Shown piece after piece: positions 42,442 to 51,282 of a stretch of DNA of 64,000 nucleotides. Source of the DNA: Thiohalorhabdus denitrificans (GTDB taxonomy: Bacteria > Pseudomonadota > Gammaproteobacteria > Thiohalorhabdales > Thiohalorhabdaceae); NCBI RefSeq assembly GCF_001399755.1, contig NZ_LJCP01000010.1, positions 186,001-250,000 on the forward strand, given 5' to 3'. Made by a program: the position numbers and the translations under genes. Position 1 is the stretch's first letter, and the number at the start of each line of letters is the position of its first letter. The notes beneath the pieces were generated by a model. It was not told where the DNA came from. It did no database searches and worked only from the letters and a program-made list of their open reading frames with translations.

Positions 42442-43545
42442 GTGAACCAAGGCATCGAGATCGGTATTCCACGCGAGCGAAAGCCCGAGGAGCAGCGGGT
42501 GGCCCTTGTCCCCGAGGCGGTCGGCGAGCTGGTGCGTGATGGGCATCGGGTCCGGGTGGAAAGCGGGGCCGGCGCGGGCAGTGGCTATGGGGACGAGGCC
42601 TTCCGGGCCGCCGGCGCGGAGGTGGTGGCCTCCGCGGAGGAGCTCTACGCCAGCCGCCTGATCCTCAAGGTCAAGGAGCCGATTCCCGAGGAATACGACC
42701 TCTATCGCAGCGACCACGTCCTGTTCAGCTTCCTTCACCTGGCGGCGGTGCCAGAGCTGGCGGCGTTCCTGCAGGAGCGGGGGGTGACGGCGTTTGCCTT
42801 CGAGACCCTCGAGGACGACTCCGGCCGCCTGCCACTGCTGGCGCCCATGAGCGCCATCGCCGGCAAGGTGGCCGCCCAGTACGCCATCACCCTCCTGCAC
42901 GCCCCCCAGGGGGGGAAGGGGCTACTCCTGGGCGGGGCCCCGGGCACGGAACGCGGGCGGGTGGCCGTGCTCGGGGCCGGTGTCGTGGGCAGCAACGCCG
43001 CCGCCCTGCTGAGCGCGGCGGGAGCCCGGGTGGATGTCCTCGATCTGGATCTGGACCGGGCCGAGGACTTAGCCAAGCATGGACCCGGACAGATCACGGG
43101 GCTGTATCCCTACCGGGACACTGTTTCCGAGGCTGTGCGACAGGCGGACGTGGTCGTCGGTGCGGTCCTGTCCCCCGGCGCCCGGGCTCCCACGGTGGTA
43201 AGCCGCGAGCAGGTGGCCGCAATGGGTCCCGGCTCGGTGATCGCGGACGTGGCCGTTGACCAGGGGGGATGCATCGAGACCACGCGGCCCACGGATTATA
43301 TCCAGCCCACCTTCGTCGAGGAGGGGGTCATCCATTTCGCCGTGACCAACATCCCCGCCGCCGTACCGCTTAGTGCCAGCAGGTCCCTTTCGGCCCGCTT
43401 GTTGCCATACGCCAAAAAGTTGGCAAGAATGCCCTTGAACGATTTGGAGGGGGCTGTGGGACAAGCCCCGGACATGGACGCTGCGCTCAATGTTGTCCGC
43501 GGAGGCATCCATCACGAGGGGGTGGCCGCCTCCCTGTCCGGATAG
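42442..43545 (+). CDS. ald: Alanine dehydrogenase
   Basis: NAD-dependent L-alanine dehydrogenase, 367 residues. Substrate-binding K78 (LKVKEP) and H99 (FLHLAA) are present, the Rossmann loop is VLGAGVVGSNAAAL, and DVAVDQGGCIETT is conserved. A GTG at 42442 is chosen because GGGGAGG lies just before it and because the protein then begins at the family's usual position; an ATG at 42418 is the alternative. Catalyses alanine to pyruvate and ammonia or the reverse. It lies between trxB and the chemosensory genes. Confidence 0.92.
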   Translation: MNQGIEIGIPRERKPEEQRVALVPEAVGELVRDGHRVRVESGAGAGSGYGDEAFRAAGAEVVASAEELYASRLILKVKEPIPEEYDLYRSDHVLFSFLHLAAVPELAAFLQERGVTAFAFETLEDDSGRLPLLAPMSAIAGKVAAQYAITLLHAPQGGKGLLLGGAPGTERGRVAVLGAGVVGSNAAALLSAAGARVDVLDLDLDRAEDLAKHGPGQITGLYPYRDTVSEAVRQADVVVGAVLSPGARAPTVVSREQVAAMGPGSVIADVAVDQGGCIETTRPTDYIQPTFVEEGVIHFAVTNIPAAVPLSASRSLSARLLPYAKKLARMPLNDLEGAVGQAPDMDAALNVVRGGIHHEGVAASLSG

Positions 43546-43623
43546 CCGGCGCCCCTCGAAAGGGGGAGGGGACTCTTCGGGGTTCCCGGCGGGGCCTTGG
43601 CGCGGATCAGGATGGAAGGGTGT

Positions 43624-45888
43624 ATGGAGACGGGCAAAAAAGGGAAGAAACCGGACCTCGGCGCAAAGCTGGTCGAGAAGGGCCTGCTGAAGGAGCAGAC
43701 CCTTGCCAGTGCGCGGTCGCAGGCGCAGGAAATAAAGGAGCCCTTCGAAGAATTCCTGATGAAGCAGGGCTATGTTCGGGAGGAGGATCTCCTTCCGATC
43801 CTGTCCGAGCTGTACCGGATTCCCCTCGTGAACCTGAACGATCTCACCATTCGTTCGGACGCCGCCAGCCTCCTACCCTACGAGATCGCCAGCAAGTACC
43901 AGGTTCTTCCCCTCGGCCAGCGGCGTGGGTCCGTGGTGCTCGCCATGCGCGAGGCCCACAACATCCGTCTGGTGGACGAGCTGCGCTTCCATGTGGGCCG
44001 GCCGGTGCAGACGGTGTATGCCCCCCAGAAGGCCATCGAAGACCGCCTTGGCGACGTCTATGGAGCCGGGGGAGCCGGCCTCATAGGGGGCGGTGACGAT
44101 GGCGCTATTGATGAAGCCATCAGCGAAATGGAGGTGGAAGGGGGGGGCGGCGACGAGGAGGAACAGAGCCAGACTGCCGTGGAGGAGGAGGGCAATTCCT
44201 CGCCCATGGTCAAGCTGGTCAACGAGATCCTCTTCCGCGCGGTGCAGAAGGGCGCCTCCGACATCCATCTGGAGTCGGCGGAGAACTCCCTGGTTATCCG
44301 TTTCCGGGTTGACGGCGCCCTGCGGGTGATCCGTCGGCTCCCCAAGAAGGTCCAGAACGCCGTCATCTCCCGAATCAAAGTGCTGGGCGGCATGGACATC
44401 TCCGATGCCCGCCGGCCGCAGGACGGGCGCCTGAAGATGCGCATGGGAGAGAAGACCCTGGACCTCCGCGTCTCCACGCTGCCCACCTTCTGGGGGGAGA
44501 AGGTGGTGATGCGTATCCTGGACCAGGGGGGGGTCGGCCTGGACCTGGACGTGCTAGGATTTCTGCGCGCGGAGCGGGAACAGATCGAGGACATCATGCG
44601 CCAGCCCCAGGGCATGATGCTGGTCACCGGCCCCACCGGCTCCGGCAAGACCACCACCCTGTACTCCGTCCTCTCCACGATCAATACCGAGGACATCAAC
44701 ATCATCACGGTGGAGGACCCGGTCGAATTCCAGCTGCCCGGGATCAACCAGGTCCCCGTGAACCCCAAGGCGGGCATGACCTTCGCCGCGGGGCTCCGAT
44801 CGATCCTGCGCCAGGACCCCAACGTCATCATGGTGGGTGAGATCCGCGACCAGGAGACCGCCGAGATCGCGCTGGAGGCCGCCGAAACCGGCCACATGGT
44901 GTTCTCCACACTGCACACCACCTCTGCGGCCGGGGCGGTTACCCGTTTGCTCGAGATGGAAGTACCCGGATACCTGATCTCCTCCAGCCTTTCCGGGGTG
45001 ATCGCTCAGCGGCTTCTGCGGCGCAACTGTCCCGACTGCAGCGAGCCGGTGGATGTCGGCGATGCCATGCGCAAGAAGTACAACATCCCCGACCACATCA
45101 CCTTCTACGAGGGCCAGGGCTGCTCCACCTGCGACGGCCAGGGCAAGAAGGGCCGGATGGGCGTCTATGAGATGCTCATCCCCGACCGGGAGGTGATCGA
45201 GGGCCTCAACCGGGGGGCCAGCGAGGCGGACCTGGTGGAGCTGGCCCGGCGCTCGGGCATGAACCTCATGTTCGAGGACGGGCTGGTCAAGGCCATGCGC
45301 GGGGCGGTGGCCTTCAGCGACGTGCTCAACACGGTGGGCTCGCCCACGGGGGTGAACGTTGACGCCGAGCGGCTCCTGGAGCAGGCTGATTTGCCCTGGT
45401 CGGAGCGGGGTCTTACCGCCACCCGCAAGAAGGAACGGGGAGCGGACGAGCCCGAGACCATCCTGGTGGTGGACGATTCTCGAACCATCCGGGACATGAG
45501 CCGCTTCGTGCTGGAAAGCGAAGGGTTCCGGGTCATCCAGGCGGAGGACGGCCGGGAGGGGTTCGAAGTGCTCTGCAAGGAGATGCCGGATCTGGTGCTC
45601 ACCGATATGCAGATGCCCAACATGGATGGCGACGAGCTGACCCAGAAGATCAAAGGGGACCCCAGCCTCGCCCGGATCCCGGTGGTGGTGCTCACCTCCC
45701 AGGAGGGGGAGGAGACGGAAGCGGGGGTGCTCGGCCACGGCGCCGACGATTTCATCAACAAACCCATCGAGCCCATGACCCTCACCGCACGAGTCAAGAA
45801 GATCCTGGCCACCTATCGGCAGTTCTACGGGGAGGAGGGGAAAGCCCCCGGCCAGGATGACGATCTGCCCCAACAGGTGGTTTCCTAG
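43624..45888 (+). CDS. PilB/GspE-type pilus extension ATPase fused to a response-regulator receiver domain
   Basis: A 754-residue protein with three parts. The N-terminal MshEN/T2SSE_N-like region (about 10-150, LGAKLVEKGLLKEQTL and FLMKQGYVREEDLL) contains two copies of a motif that in MshE binds cyclic di-GMP, here partly degenerate. The ATPase (about 205-560) has Walker A GPTGSGKTT (K342), EDPVEFQL, the Asp box GEIRDQETAEIALE, the His box TLHTTSAAGAVTRLLEM and a tetracysteine zinc site (CPDC...CSTC) as in PilB. After a linker, residues about 612-735 form a complete CheY-like receiver: VVDDSRTIRD, phospho-acceptor D661 in LTDMQMPN, and the Lys in FINKPIEPM. PilA, PilC and PilM-Q genes are not nearby. 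ATG 43624 has GGAAGGG upstream; 43612 is an alternative. The stop shares one base with cheW. Confidence 0.88.
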   Translation: METGKKGKKPDLGAKLVEKGLLKEQTLASARSQAQEIKEPFEEFLMKQGYVREEDLLPILSELYRIPLVNLNDLTIRSDAASLLPYEIASKYQVLPLGQRRGSVVLAMREAHNIRLVDELRFHVGRPVQTVYAPQKAIEDRLGDVYGAGGAGLIGGGDDGAIDEAISEMEVEGGGGDEEEQSQTAVEEEGNSSPMVKLVNEILFRAVQKGASDIHLESAENSLVIRFRVDGALRVIRRLPKKVQNAVISRIKVLGGMDISDARRPQDGRLKMRMGEKTLDLRVSTLPTFWGEKVVMRILDQGGVGLDLDVLGFLRAEREQIEDIMRQPQGMMLVTGPTGSGKTTTLYSVLSTINTEDINIITVEDPVEFQLPGINQVPVNPKAGMTFAAGLRSILRQDPNVIMVGEIRDQETAEIALEAAETGHMVFSTLHTTSAAGAVTRLLEMEVPGYLISSSLSGVIAQRLLRRNCPDCSEPVDVGDAMRKKYNIPDHITFYEGQGCSTCDGQGKKGRMGVYEMLIPDREVIEGLNRGASEADLVELARRSGMNLMFEDGLVKAMRGAVAFSDVLNTVGSPTGVNVDAERLLEQADLPWSERGLTATRKKERGADEPETILVVDDSRTIRDMSRFVLESEGFRVIQAEDGREGFEVLCKEMPDLVLTDMQMPNMDGDELTQKIKGDPSLARIPVVVLTSQEGEETEAGVLGHGADDFINKPIEPMTLTARVKKILATYRQFYGEEGKAPGQDDDLPQQVVS

Positions 45889-46340
45889 TGGCCGCCGTCC
45901 AAGAAGGCTATGGGAGCGGGGCGGCACAAGCGGAGGGCCGCTTCACCATCGTCGGCCTCGGGGGGTGGTATTTCGCCGTCCCGCTGGAGCGCTCCGCGGG
46001 GTCCATGGAGGCCGTGTCCCTGACCCGCGTCCCCATGGCTCCGGAGGCGGTGATGGGCCTGACCCACATTCAAGGGCGGATCCTTACCGTCCTGGATCTT
46101 CGCCATCTGCTCGGCCTGGAGATCGAAGCTTCCCCGCGGCGGTTTCTTCTGGTGGATGACGAGGAGGAGCAGGTAGGGCTTGTGGTCGATACGGTGGAGG
46201 ACATTGTCCTGGTTGCGCCGCTGGATCTGGACTCCATCGAGGTGGAGCTGCCCCCCGGGGTGCGGGCGAATGCCTCGGGTTTCTTCCGGTGGCGGGGGAA
46301 CCCCGTGGTGAACCTCTCCGTCGAGCGGCTCTTGAAATGA
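45888..46340 (+). CDS. CheW-like coupling protein
   Basis: A 150-residue single CheW domain: FTIVGLGGWYFAVPLERSAG, VMGLTHIQGRILTVLDLR and LLVDDEEEQVGLVVDTVEDI. Such proteins bridge a chemoreceptor and a CheA kinase. In a Chp-type system it would play the part of PilI. The GTG start shares its G with the stop codon of the upstream ATPase-receiver gene, so expression of the two is tightly linked. Confidence 0.88.
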   Translation: MAAVQEGYGSGAAQAEGRFTIVGLGGWYFAVPLERSAGSMEAVSLTRVPMAPEAVMGLTHIQGRILTVLDLRHLLGLEIEASPRRFLLVDDEEEQVGLVVDTVEDIVLVAPLDLDSIEVELPPGVRANASGFFRWRGNPVVNLSVERLLK

Positions 46341-46407
46341 ACGGCAAATGGGCGGGGCCCGTAGCGGGCCAAAAGCCCGGCAGGGGCAATCAATAAAGGG
46401 ATGATGC

Positions 46408-47847
46408 ATGTCCACGCTTAACATCAGGCAACGGATCCTGCTGGGGATCAGTGCCGTCCTCGTGCTCTGGGTGCTGATCGTAGCCGTAACCTACCTGGTT
46501 CAAGACAAGCAGGCCCGGCTCCTGGAGGATTACTCCCAGGCGAACCACCAGGCCGAGACGGTGACGCGGATGCAGCTCGCCCTGGTGGGGCTCCTGCCGC
46601 CCATGAATGGCTATCTGCAGTCTCTCGATCCGGAGCACCGAGAAGCCTTCGAGGGGGAGCTCCAGAACTACCGGCAGGCCATGCAGAAAGTGGAGCAGAT
46701 CCCGGATCTCCCGGAGAAAGCCCAGAACAACATCAAAGAGGTCAAGGACCTAGTGGAGAACATCGAATCCACGGGGTCCCAGATCTTGGAGGTGGACGAG
46801 GTCACCTCCACCGAGGAATCCATGGCCACCATCGCGGAGTCCCTGGTCTACCTCGCCAAGGACAAGTCCGACGACTTGCGTGGCACCCTGACCCGAAGGG
46901 CCGAGGGACTGCAGGAGGATGTGCAGGAACAGTCCCAGTTCGCCATCCTTGTCAGCCTCGGGGTTACCGGGGCGGCCATCCTGATTGCGCTGCCCCTGAC
47001 CATCTTCATGGTGGGCTGGATCCGGCGCACCGTGGATGGCCTTCGGGCCCGCGTGCAGGAGGAATCCTCCGCCATTCTGGGATCCATGGAGGCCCAGATC
47101 CGGTTCACCTCCGAACTGGAACAGTCCATGGGCACCATGACCCAGTCCATGGAGCAGATGAGCGGCGTGTCCCGGGATATCGCCCAGTCGGCCTCCTCGG
47201 TGGACGAGGTGGCGCGGGAGACCCGAGAGACCGCCCGCAATGGCGCGAAGGACGTGGAGCGGGTGGTGCGCTCCATGGACGAGATCCGTAACGGCGTGCG
47301 CGACATCAACAACAAGATTACCCATACGGGTACCAAGGCCCAGCAGATCGCCGACGCGGTGGCCTCCATCGACGAGATCGCCGACGAGACCCACATGCTC
47401 GCCCTGAACGCCGCTATCGAGTCGGCGGCCGCCGGGGAGTACGGCCAGCGCTTCGGCGTGGTGGCTGCGGAGGTTCGTCGCCTCGCCGAGCGCACCCGGG
47501 AATTTACCGACGAAGCCAACCGGCTCATGCAGGAGGTGCGGTCCTCCACCGAATCCTCCATCGAGGCCACGGAGACGGGCGTGCAATCCGTGGAACAGGG
47601 AGTGGAGATGACCAAGCAGGCCGGCCAGGCCCTGTCCGGAATTCTGGAAATGACGGACCGTACCGCCCAGGCCACCCAGCAGATCGCCACCTCCACCGAG
47701 GAGCAAGACGCCTCCACTGCCGAAGTCCGGCAACAGCTCGAGGACATCTCCGCCAAGCTTCAGGAGACCACCAAGGGCCTCAAGCAGTCCGAGGAGATCG
47801 CGTACCGCATGAGCGAGGTCTCGGACCGCATGAACCGGGAGCTTTAA
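46408..47847 (+). CDS. Methyl-accepting chemoreceptor, PilJ-like position
   Basis: A 479-residue receptor. TM1 lies at about 10-31 and TM2 at about 178-204, with a helical periplasmic domain of about 145 residues between them (many QA/E-rich helices, no PAS or Cache motif seen). After TM2 no clear HAMP domain appears; helices run directly into the signalling coiled coil. The hairpin tip, residues about 322-365 (IDEIADETHMLALNAAIESA, then FGVVAAEVRRLAERT), is the classic MCP signature. Glutamate/glutamine pairs could be adaptation sites, but no CheR or CheB is encoded nearby. The spacing to cheA is nine bases. Confidence 0.87.
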   Translation: MSTLNIRQRILLGISAVLVLWVLIVAVTYLVQDKQARLLEDYSQANHQAETVTRMQLALVGLLPPMNGYLQSLDPEHREAFEGELQNYRQAMQKVEQIPDLPEKAQNNIKEVKDLVENIESTGSQILEVDEVTSTEESMATIAESLVYLAKDKSDDLRGTLTRRAEGLQEDVQEQSQFAILVSLGVTGAAILIALPLTIFMVGWIRRTVDGLRARVQEESSAILGSMEAQIRFTSELEQSMGTMTQSMEQMSGVSRDIAQSASSVDEVARETRETARNGAKDVERVVRSMDEIRNGVRDINNKITHTGTKAQQIADAVASIDEIADETHMLALNAAIESAAAGEYGQRFGVVAAEVRRLAERTREFTDEANRLMQEVRSSTESSIEATETGVQSVEQGVEMTKQAGQALSGILEMTDRTAQATQQIATSTEEQDASTAEVRQQLEDISAKLQETTKGLKQSEEIAYRMSEVSDRMNREL

Positions 47848-47856
47848 GGGCACCCG

Positions 47857-50800
47857 ATGGCCTCCGGATTCGACTTCTCCGCATTCATCGCCGGCTTCCA
47901 GGAGGAGGCCGAAGAGCGCCTCCACGCCATCGAGTCCACCCTCGTCGAGCTGGAGAAGGGCGGGGTGGACGCCGACCAGATGGAGCGTCTGCGCCGGGAT
48001 GCCCACTCGGTGAAGGGCTCCGCCAACATGCTCCAGCTACGGGACATCGGCGAGTCCGCCCATGTCCTGGAGGACGCCTTCGCCTACCTGCGGGATGGGA
48101 CCGCCGCGCCCCATCGGGACTATACGGATTTCATGTTCCAGGTGGTGGATGCCCTCCGCTCCCGGATCGGGGAAGCCGACGCCCCGGACTCCCAACCGCT
48201 GGATGCCGACGGACTGCGGGAGCAGCTGGAGGGCCTGGGGGCCCAAGAGGATGAGCCGGCCGAGGAACCGCCGCCGCAGGAGCCTGCGGCGGCCGCGGAA
48301 CCCGCTTTCCCCCAGGAGGAGGCGGAACCCGGACCGGCGTCGTCCACCCCGCTCTCCGCGCCCGATCCGGATCCCGAGCCCGACCCCGACCCCGCACCCG
48401 CGGAGCCTCCCAATGATCCCGGGGGAAGCTCTCCCGTGGAGCCTGCAGCGTCCGCGGCATCCGATCCCCTTGCGGATGTGCGCGGCGAGGCGTCCGCCAT
48501 ACTGGACGGCATCCAGGAAGTCCTCGGTTCCAACGACCCCATGGCCGCCGCCTCGGACTCCTTCCTCGACCGCACCGACAACCTGGCTGTCTCCCTGCGT
48601 CAGGCCGGACTGGAGGACGCGGCGGAGGGGCTCGACCTGATCGCCGGGGTTCTGGAAACCCCGGCGGTGGGGGGGCTGCCGGCCTCCCTCGGGGAATTGC
48701 TGCAGAACCTGGCCCATCGGGTCCGCCTCCGGCTCGACCACGCCGGGGGGCCCGACGCCCGCCCCTTGGACCAGCAAAAGATCCGGCAGGCCCGGGAGCT
48801 CCTGGAGCAATGGGGGCTCATTCAGGCCGGGGAGGGGCCGGCGGACCCTGGGCAGGCCCCTTCTCCGGAGCCGGAGCATCCCCCAGTGGCCCCTACGGGC
48901 GGGGAGGGTGCGTCCGCTGAGGAAGGGGACGAGGTCCCTGCCATCGCCCAGTCCGGGAGCGCCGCGGGACGTACTGCCTCGCGCAAAGGCGCGGGCATGG
49001 ATGTCTCCGCCTTCCTGGAAGGATTCCAGGGTGAGGCCCTGGAAGAGCTGGCCTTGATCCAGGACGGGCTGCTGAAAGCGGAGCAGGGGGAGCTGGACGA
49101 GGAGCCCCTCGATACCATGCGGCAGAAGGCCCACAGCCTGAAGGGGTCGGCCAACATGCTGGGGGTGGAGGACATCGGCGGCGGCGCCGAGCTTCTCGAA
49201 GAGGGCCTGGTAACCCTGGCCTCGGGGGAGAAGGGCGATGTCGGGGCCCTCCTGGGGCTCCATGACGCCCTGCGCGAGGCCACCGACCAGGTACTCGCCG
49301 AGGATCGGCCCCGGGTGGACGTGGCAGGATGGCGGAAGCGCCTGGAGGAGGGGCCGCCCGAAACGGTCCGCGAGCCCGATCCCGCGCCCGCCGCCGCTCC
49401 GGAAGCGCCCAAGCCTCCCCCGGAGGCACCAACCTCGGAGGAGCCGGCGCCCCCTACCGAACCCCCGCAGGCCGAGCCCGGGAAGGCCCGATCCGCCAGC
49501 ACGGGTCGCGGGACGATGCGGGTTAGCGCCCAGCGCCTCGAGCGCCTGAGCGAGGGGGTGATCGGTCTGGCCATGGACCGGGCCACCCAGGAGGACCGCC
49601 GGGCCGAGATGGACCAGATCATCTCCGACTTCCGCGCCCTGCGTAGCCAGTGGGAGCTGCTGGAGGGAGAGCTGCCCGAGTCGGGGCCCCTAGTGCAGCA
49701 GCAGAAGAGCCTCGCCAACCAGCTGGAGAACCTTTCCCAGGCCCTGAACCGTTTCCGCCAGGAAACCGAGCTGGACATCGCCGCCCGGCACGGCCTGTAC
49801 GACGAGATCCACCAACGGGTCATGGCCCTCATGGTCTCCCCCCTGGGAACCATCTTCTCCGTGCTGCCCCGATCGGCCCGGGACCTGGCCCAGCGGTTCC
49901 AGAAGCGGGTGGAGCTCTCCATCGAGGGCAGCGAGATTGAGCTGGAGCGGAAGAACGTCGACGCGCTCCTCGAGCCCCTTGTCCACTTGGTGACCAACGC
50001 CATATCCCACGGTATCGAGGATCCCGCCGAGCGCGAGGCGACCGGCAAGAATCCGGTGGGGCATATCCTGGTCCGCGCGGAGCACGTGGGCGGCGAGGTG
50101 GCCATCTCCGTATCCGACGACGGTCGCGGTATCGATTACGAGAAGGTTCGCGAGACGGCGATCCGCACTGGCGTGACCACGGCCGCGGAAGCCGAGAGCA
50201 TGCTTCCCTACGACCTGCTGCAAATGCTTTTCCGCCCCGGTTTCTCCACCAAGGAGGAGGTCAGCCAGATCTCCGGCCGGGGAATCGGCATGAACGCCGT
50301 CCGTGACGCCGTCCAGCGTATGACCGGCTCCATCCAGGTGGACTCGGAGGTGGGGAAGGGCACCACCTTCACGCTCAACATACCCGTCTCCACCGCCGTG
50401 CAGCGGGTGCTGAAATTCCGAGTCGGGAACGAAGTCTACGGCGTGCTCGCCAACCAGGTGGAGCGGATCCTCGGGCTCAACGAGGTGGTGCTCACCGAAT
50501 CCCGGGGCCAGCGGCATTTCCAGTACCATGGCAACCAGGTTCCGGCCACTTGGCTTAGCGAGCTGTTCGCCACCACCAGCGACGAGATCCAGGAGACGCG
50601 AAACCTGCGGCTGGTGGTGGTGCGCCACCTGGAGGGCTACATCGGGCTGGTGGTGGACGATGTCATCGAGGAGACCCAGGCGGTGGTCAAGGATGTCACA
50701 GGCTACCTCCGCCGCCACTCCGTCCAGGGCCTGATCGGCACCACCATCTCCGGCGCCGGCGAGGTGCAGCTGCTTCTGGAGCCCACGGGCATCAAGGAGA

Positions 50801-51240
50801 TGGAACGTACCGCGCCGCTGTCGCTGCAGTCGGGCGAGCGGCTGCCCGAGGATCCCCTGCGAGGACTGCGGGTGCTGCTGGTGGAGGACTCGCCGCTCGC
50901 CCGGCAAATGGAACGGGCGGTTCTGGAGAACGCGGGGATGGAGGTCGACACGGCCGTGGATGGCCTGGACGCCCTCGATCGCATGGAGGTGAAATTCCCC
51001 GACATCGTCATCTCCGACGTGGAGATGCCCCGCATGGACGGCTACGACCTCCTGCGCAAGCTGCGCGACGACAGCCGCTACCGCGGCCTGCCCGTGTTCA
51101 TGGTCACCTCCCGCGACAGCGAGGAGGACCGGGGGACGGCGCAGCACCTCGGCGCGGACGGCTTCCTCAACAAGATGGATCTGCAGTCCGGGAACTTGAT
51201 CGAAGAGATTCGCAGCCGCCTCGAGCAGCTTTATGTTTGA
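47857..51240 (+). CDS. Hybrid CheA-type histidine kinase with multiple Hpt modules and a receiver
   Basis: An 1127-residue kinase. Two Hpt domains carry phosphorylatable histidines: H50 (RRDAHSVKGSANML) and H426 (RQKAHSLKGSANML). Between them (about 205-320) lies a third helical segment without such a histidine, possibly a degenerate Hpt. Proline/acidic linkers separate the modules. A dimerisation region precedes the ATPase domain: N714 in HLVTNAISHGIE, DDGRGID (D754) and GRGIGMNAV. A CheW domain (about 848-985) follows. The C-terminal receiver (about 1004-1125) has VEDSPLARQ, D1054 in ISDVEMPRMDG and FLNKMD. The layout resembles ChpA/PixL kinases of twitching-motility systems, but is shorter. 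No separate CheY, CheR or CheB is present in the cluster. Confidence 0.88.
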   Translation: MASGFDFSAFIAGFQEEAEERLHAIESTLVELEKGGVDADQMERLRRDAHSVKGSANMLQLRDIGESAHVLEDAFAYLRDGTAAPHRDYTDFMFQVVDALRSRIGEADAPDSQPLDADGLREQLEGLGAQEDEPAEEPPPQEPAAAAEPAFPQEEAEPGPASSTPLSAPDPDPEPDPDPAPAEPPNDPGGSSPVEPAASAASDPLADVRGEASAILDGIQEVLGSNDPMAAASDSFLDRTDNLAVSLRQAGLEDAAEGLDLIAGVLETPAVGGLPASLGELLQNLAHRVRLRLDHAGGPDARPLDQQKIRQARELLEQWGLIQAGEGPADPGQAPSPEPEHPPVAPTGGEGASAEEGDEVPAIAQSGSAAGRTASRKGAGMDVSAFLEGFQGEALEELALIQDGLLKAEQGELDEEPLDTMRQKAHSLKGSANMLGVEDIGGGAELLEEGLVTLASGEKGDVGALLGLHDALREATDQVLAEDRPRVDVAGWRKRLEEGPPETVREPDPAPAAAPEAPKPPPEAPTSEEPAPPTEPPQAEPGKARSASTGRGTMRVSAQRLERLSEGVIGLAMDRATQEDRRAEMDQIISDFRALRSQWELLEGELPESGPLVQQQKSLANQLENLSQALNRFRQETELDIAARHGLYDEIHQRVMALMVSPLGTIFSVLPRSARDLAQRFQKRVELSIEGSEIELERKNVDALLEPLVHLVTNAISHGIEDPAEREATGKNPVGHILVRAEHVGGEVAISVSDDGRGIDYEKVRETAIRTGVTTAAEAESMLPYDLLQMLFRPGFSTKEEVSQISGRGIGMNAVRDAVQRMTGSIQVDSEVGKGTTFTLNIPVSTAVQRVLKFRVGNEVYGVLANQVERILGLNEVVLTESRGQRHFQYHGNQVPATWLSELFATTSDEIQETRNLRLVVVRHLEGYIGLVVDDVIEETQAVVKDVTGYLRRHSVQGLIGTTISGAGEVQLLLEPTGIKEMERTAPLSLQSGERLPEDPLRGLRVLLVEDSPLARQMERAVLENAGMEVDTAVDGLDALDRMEVKFPDIVISDVEMPRMDGYDLLRKLRDDSRYRGLPVFMVTSRDSEEDRGTAQHLGADGFLNKMDLQSGNLIEEIRSRLEQLYV

Positions 51241-51282
51241 ACCCTGTGCCTGTCCGTTCCCCGGACGGACACCCGCCACTCC

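Noticed and set aside
48330-48425. Proline/aspartate tandem coding repeats in the cheA linker
   Set aside because: The short GATCCGGA/CCCGACCC runs encode a flexible linker between Hpt modules; they are not a separate DNA repeat family.
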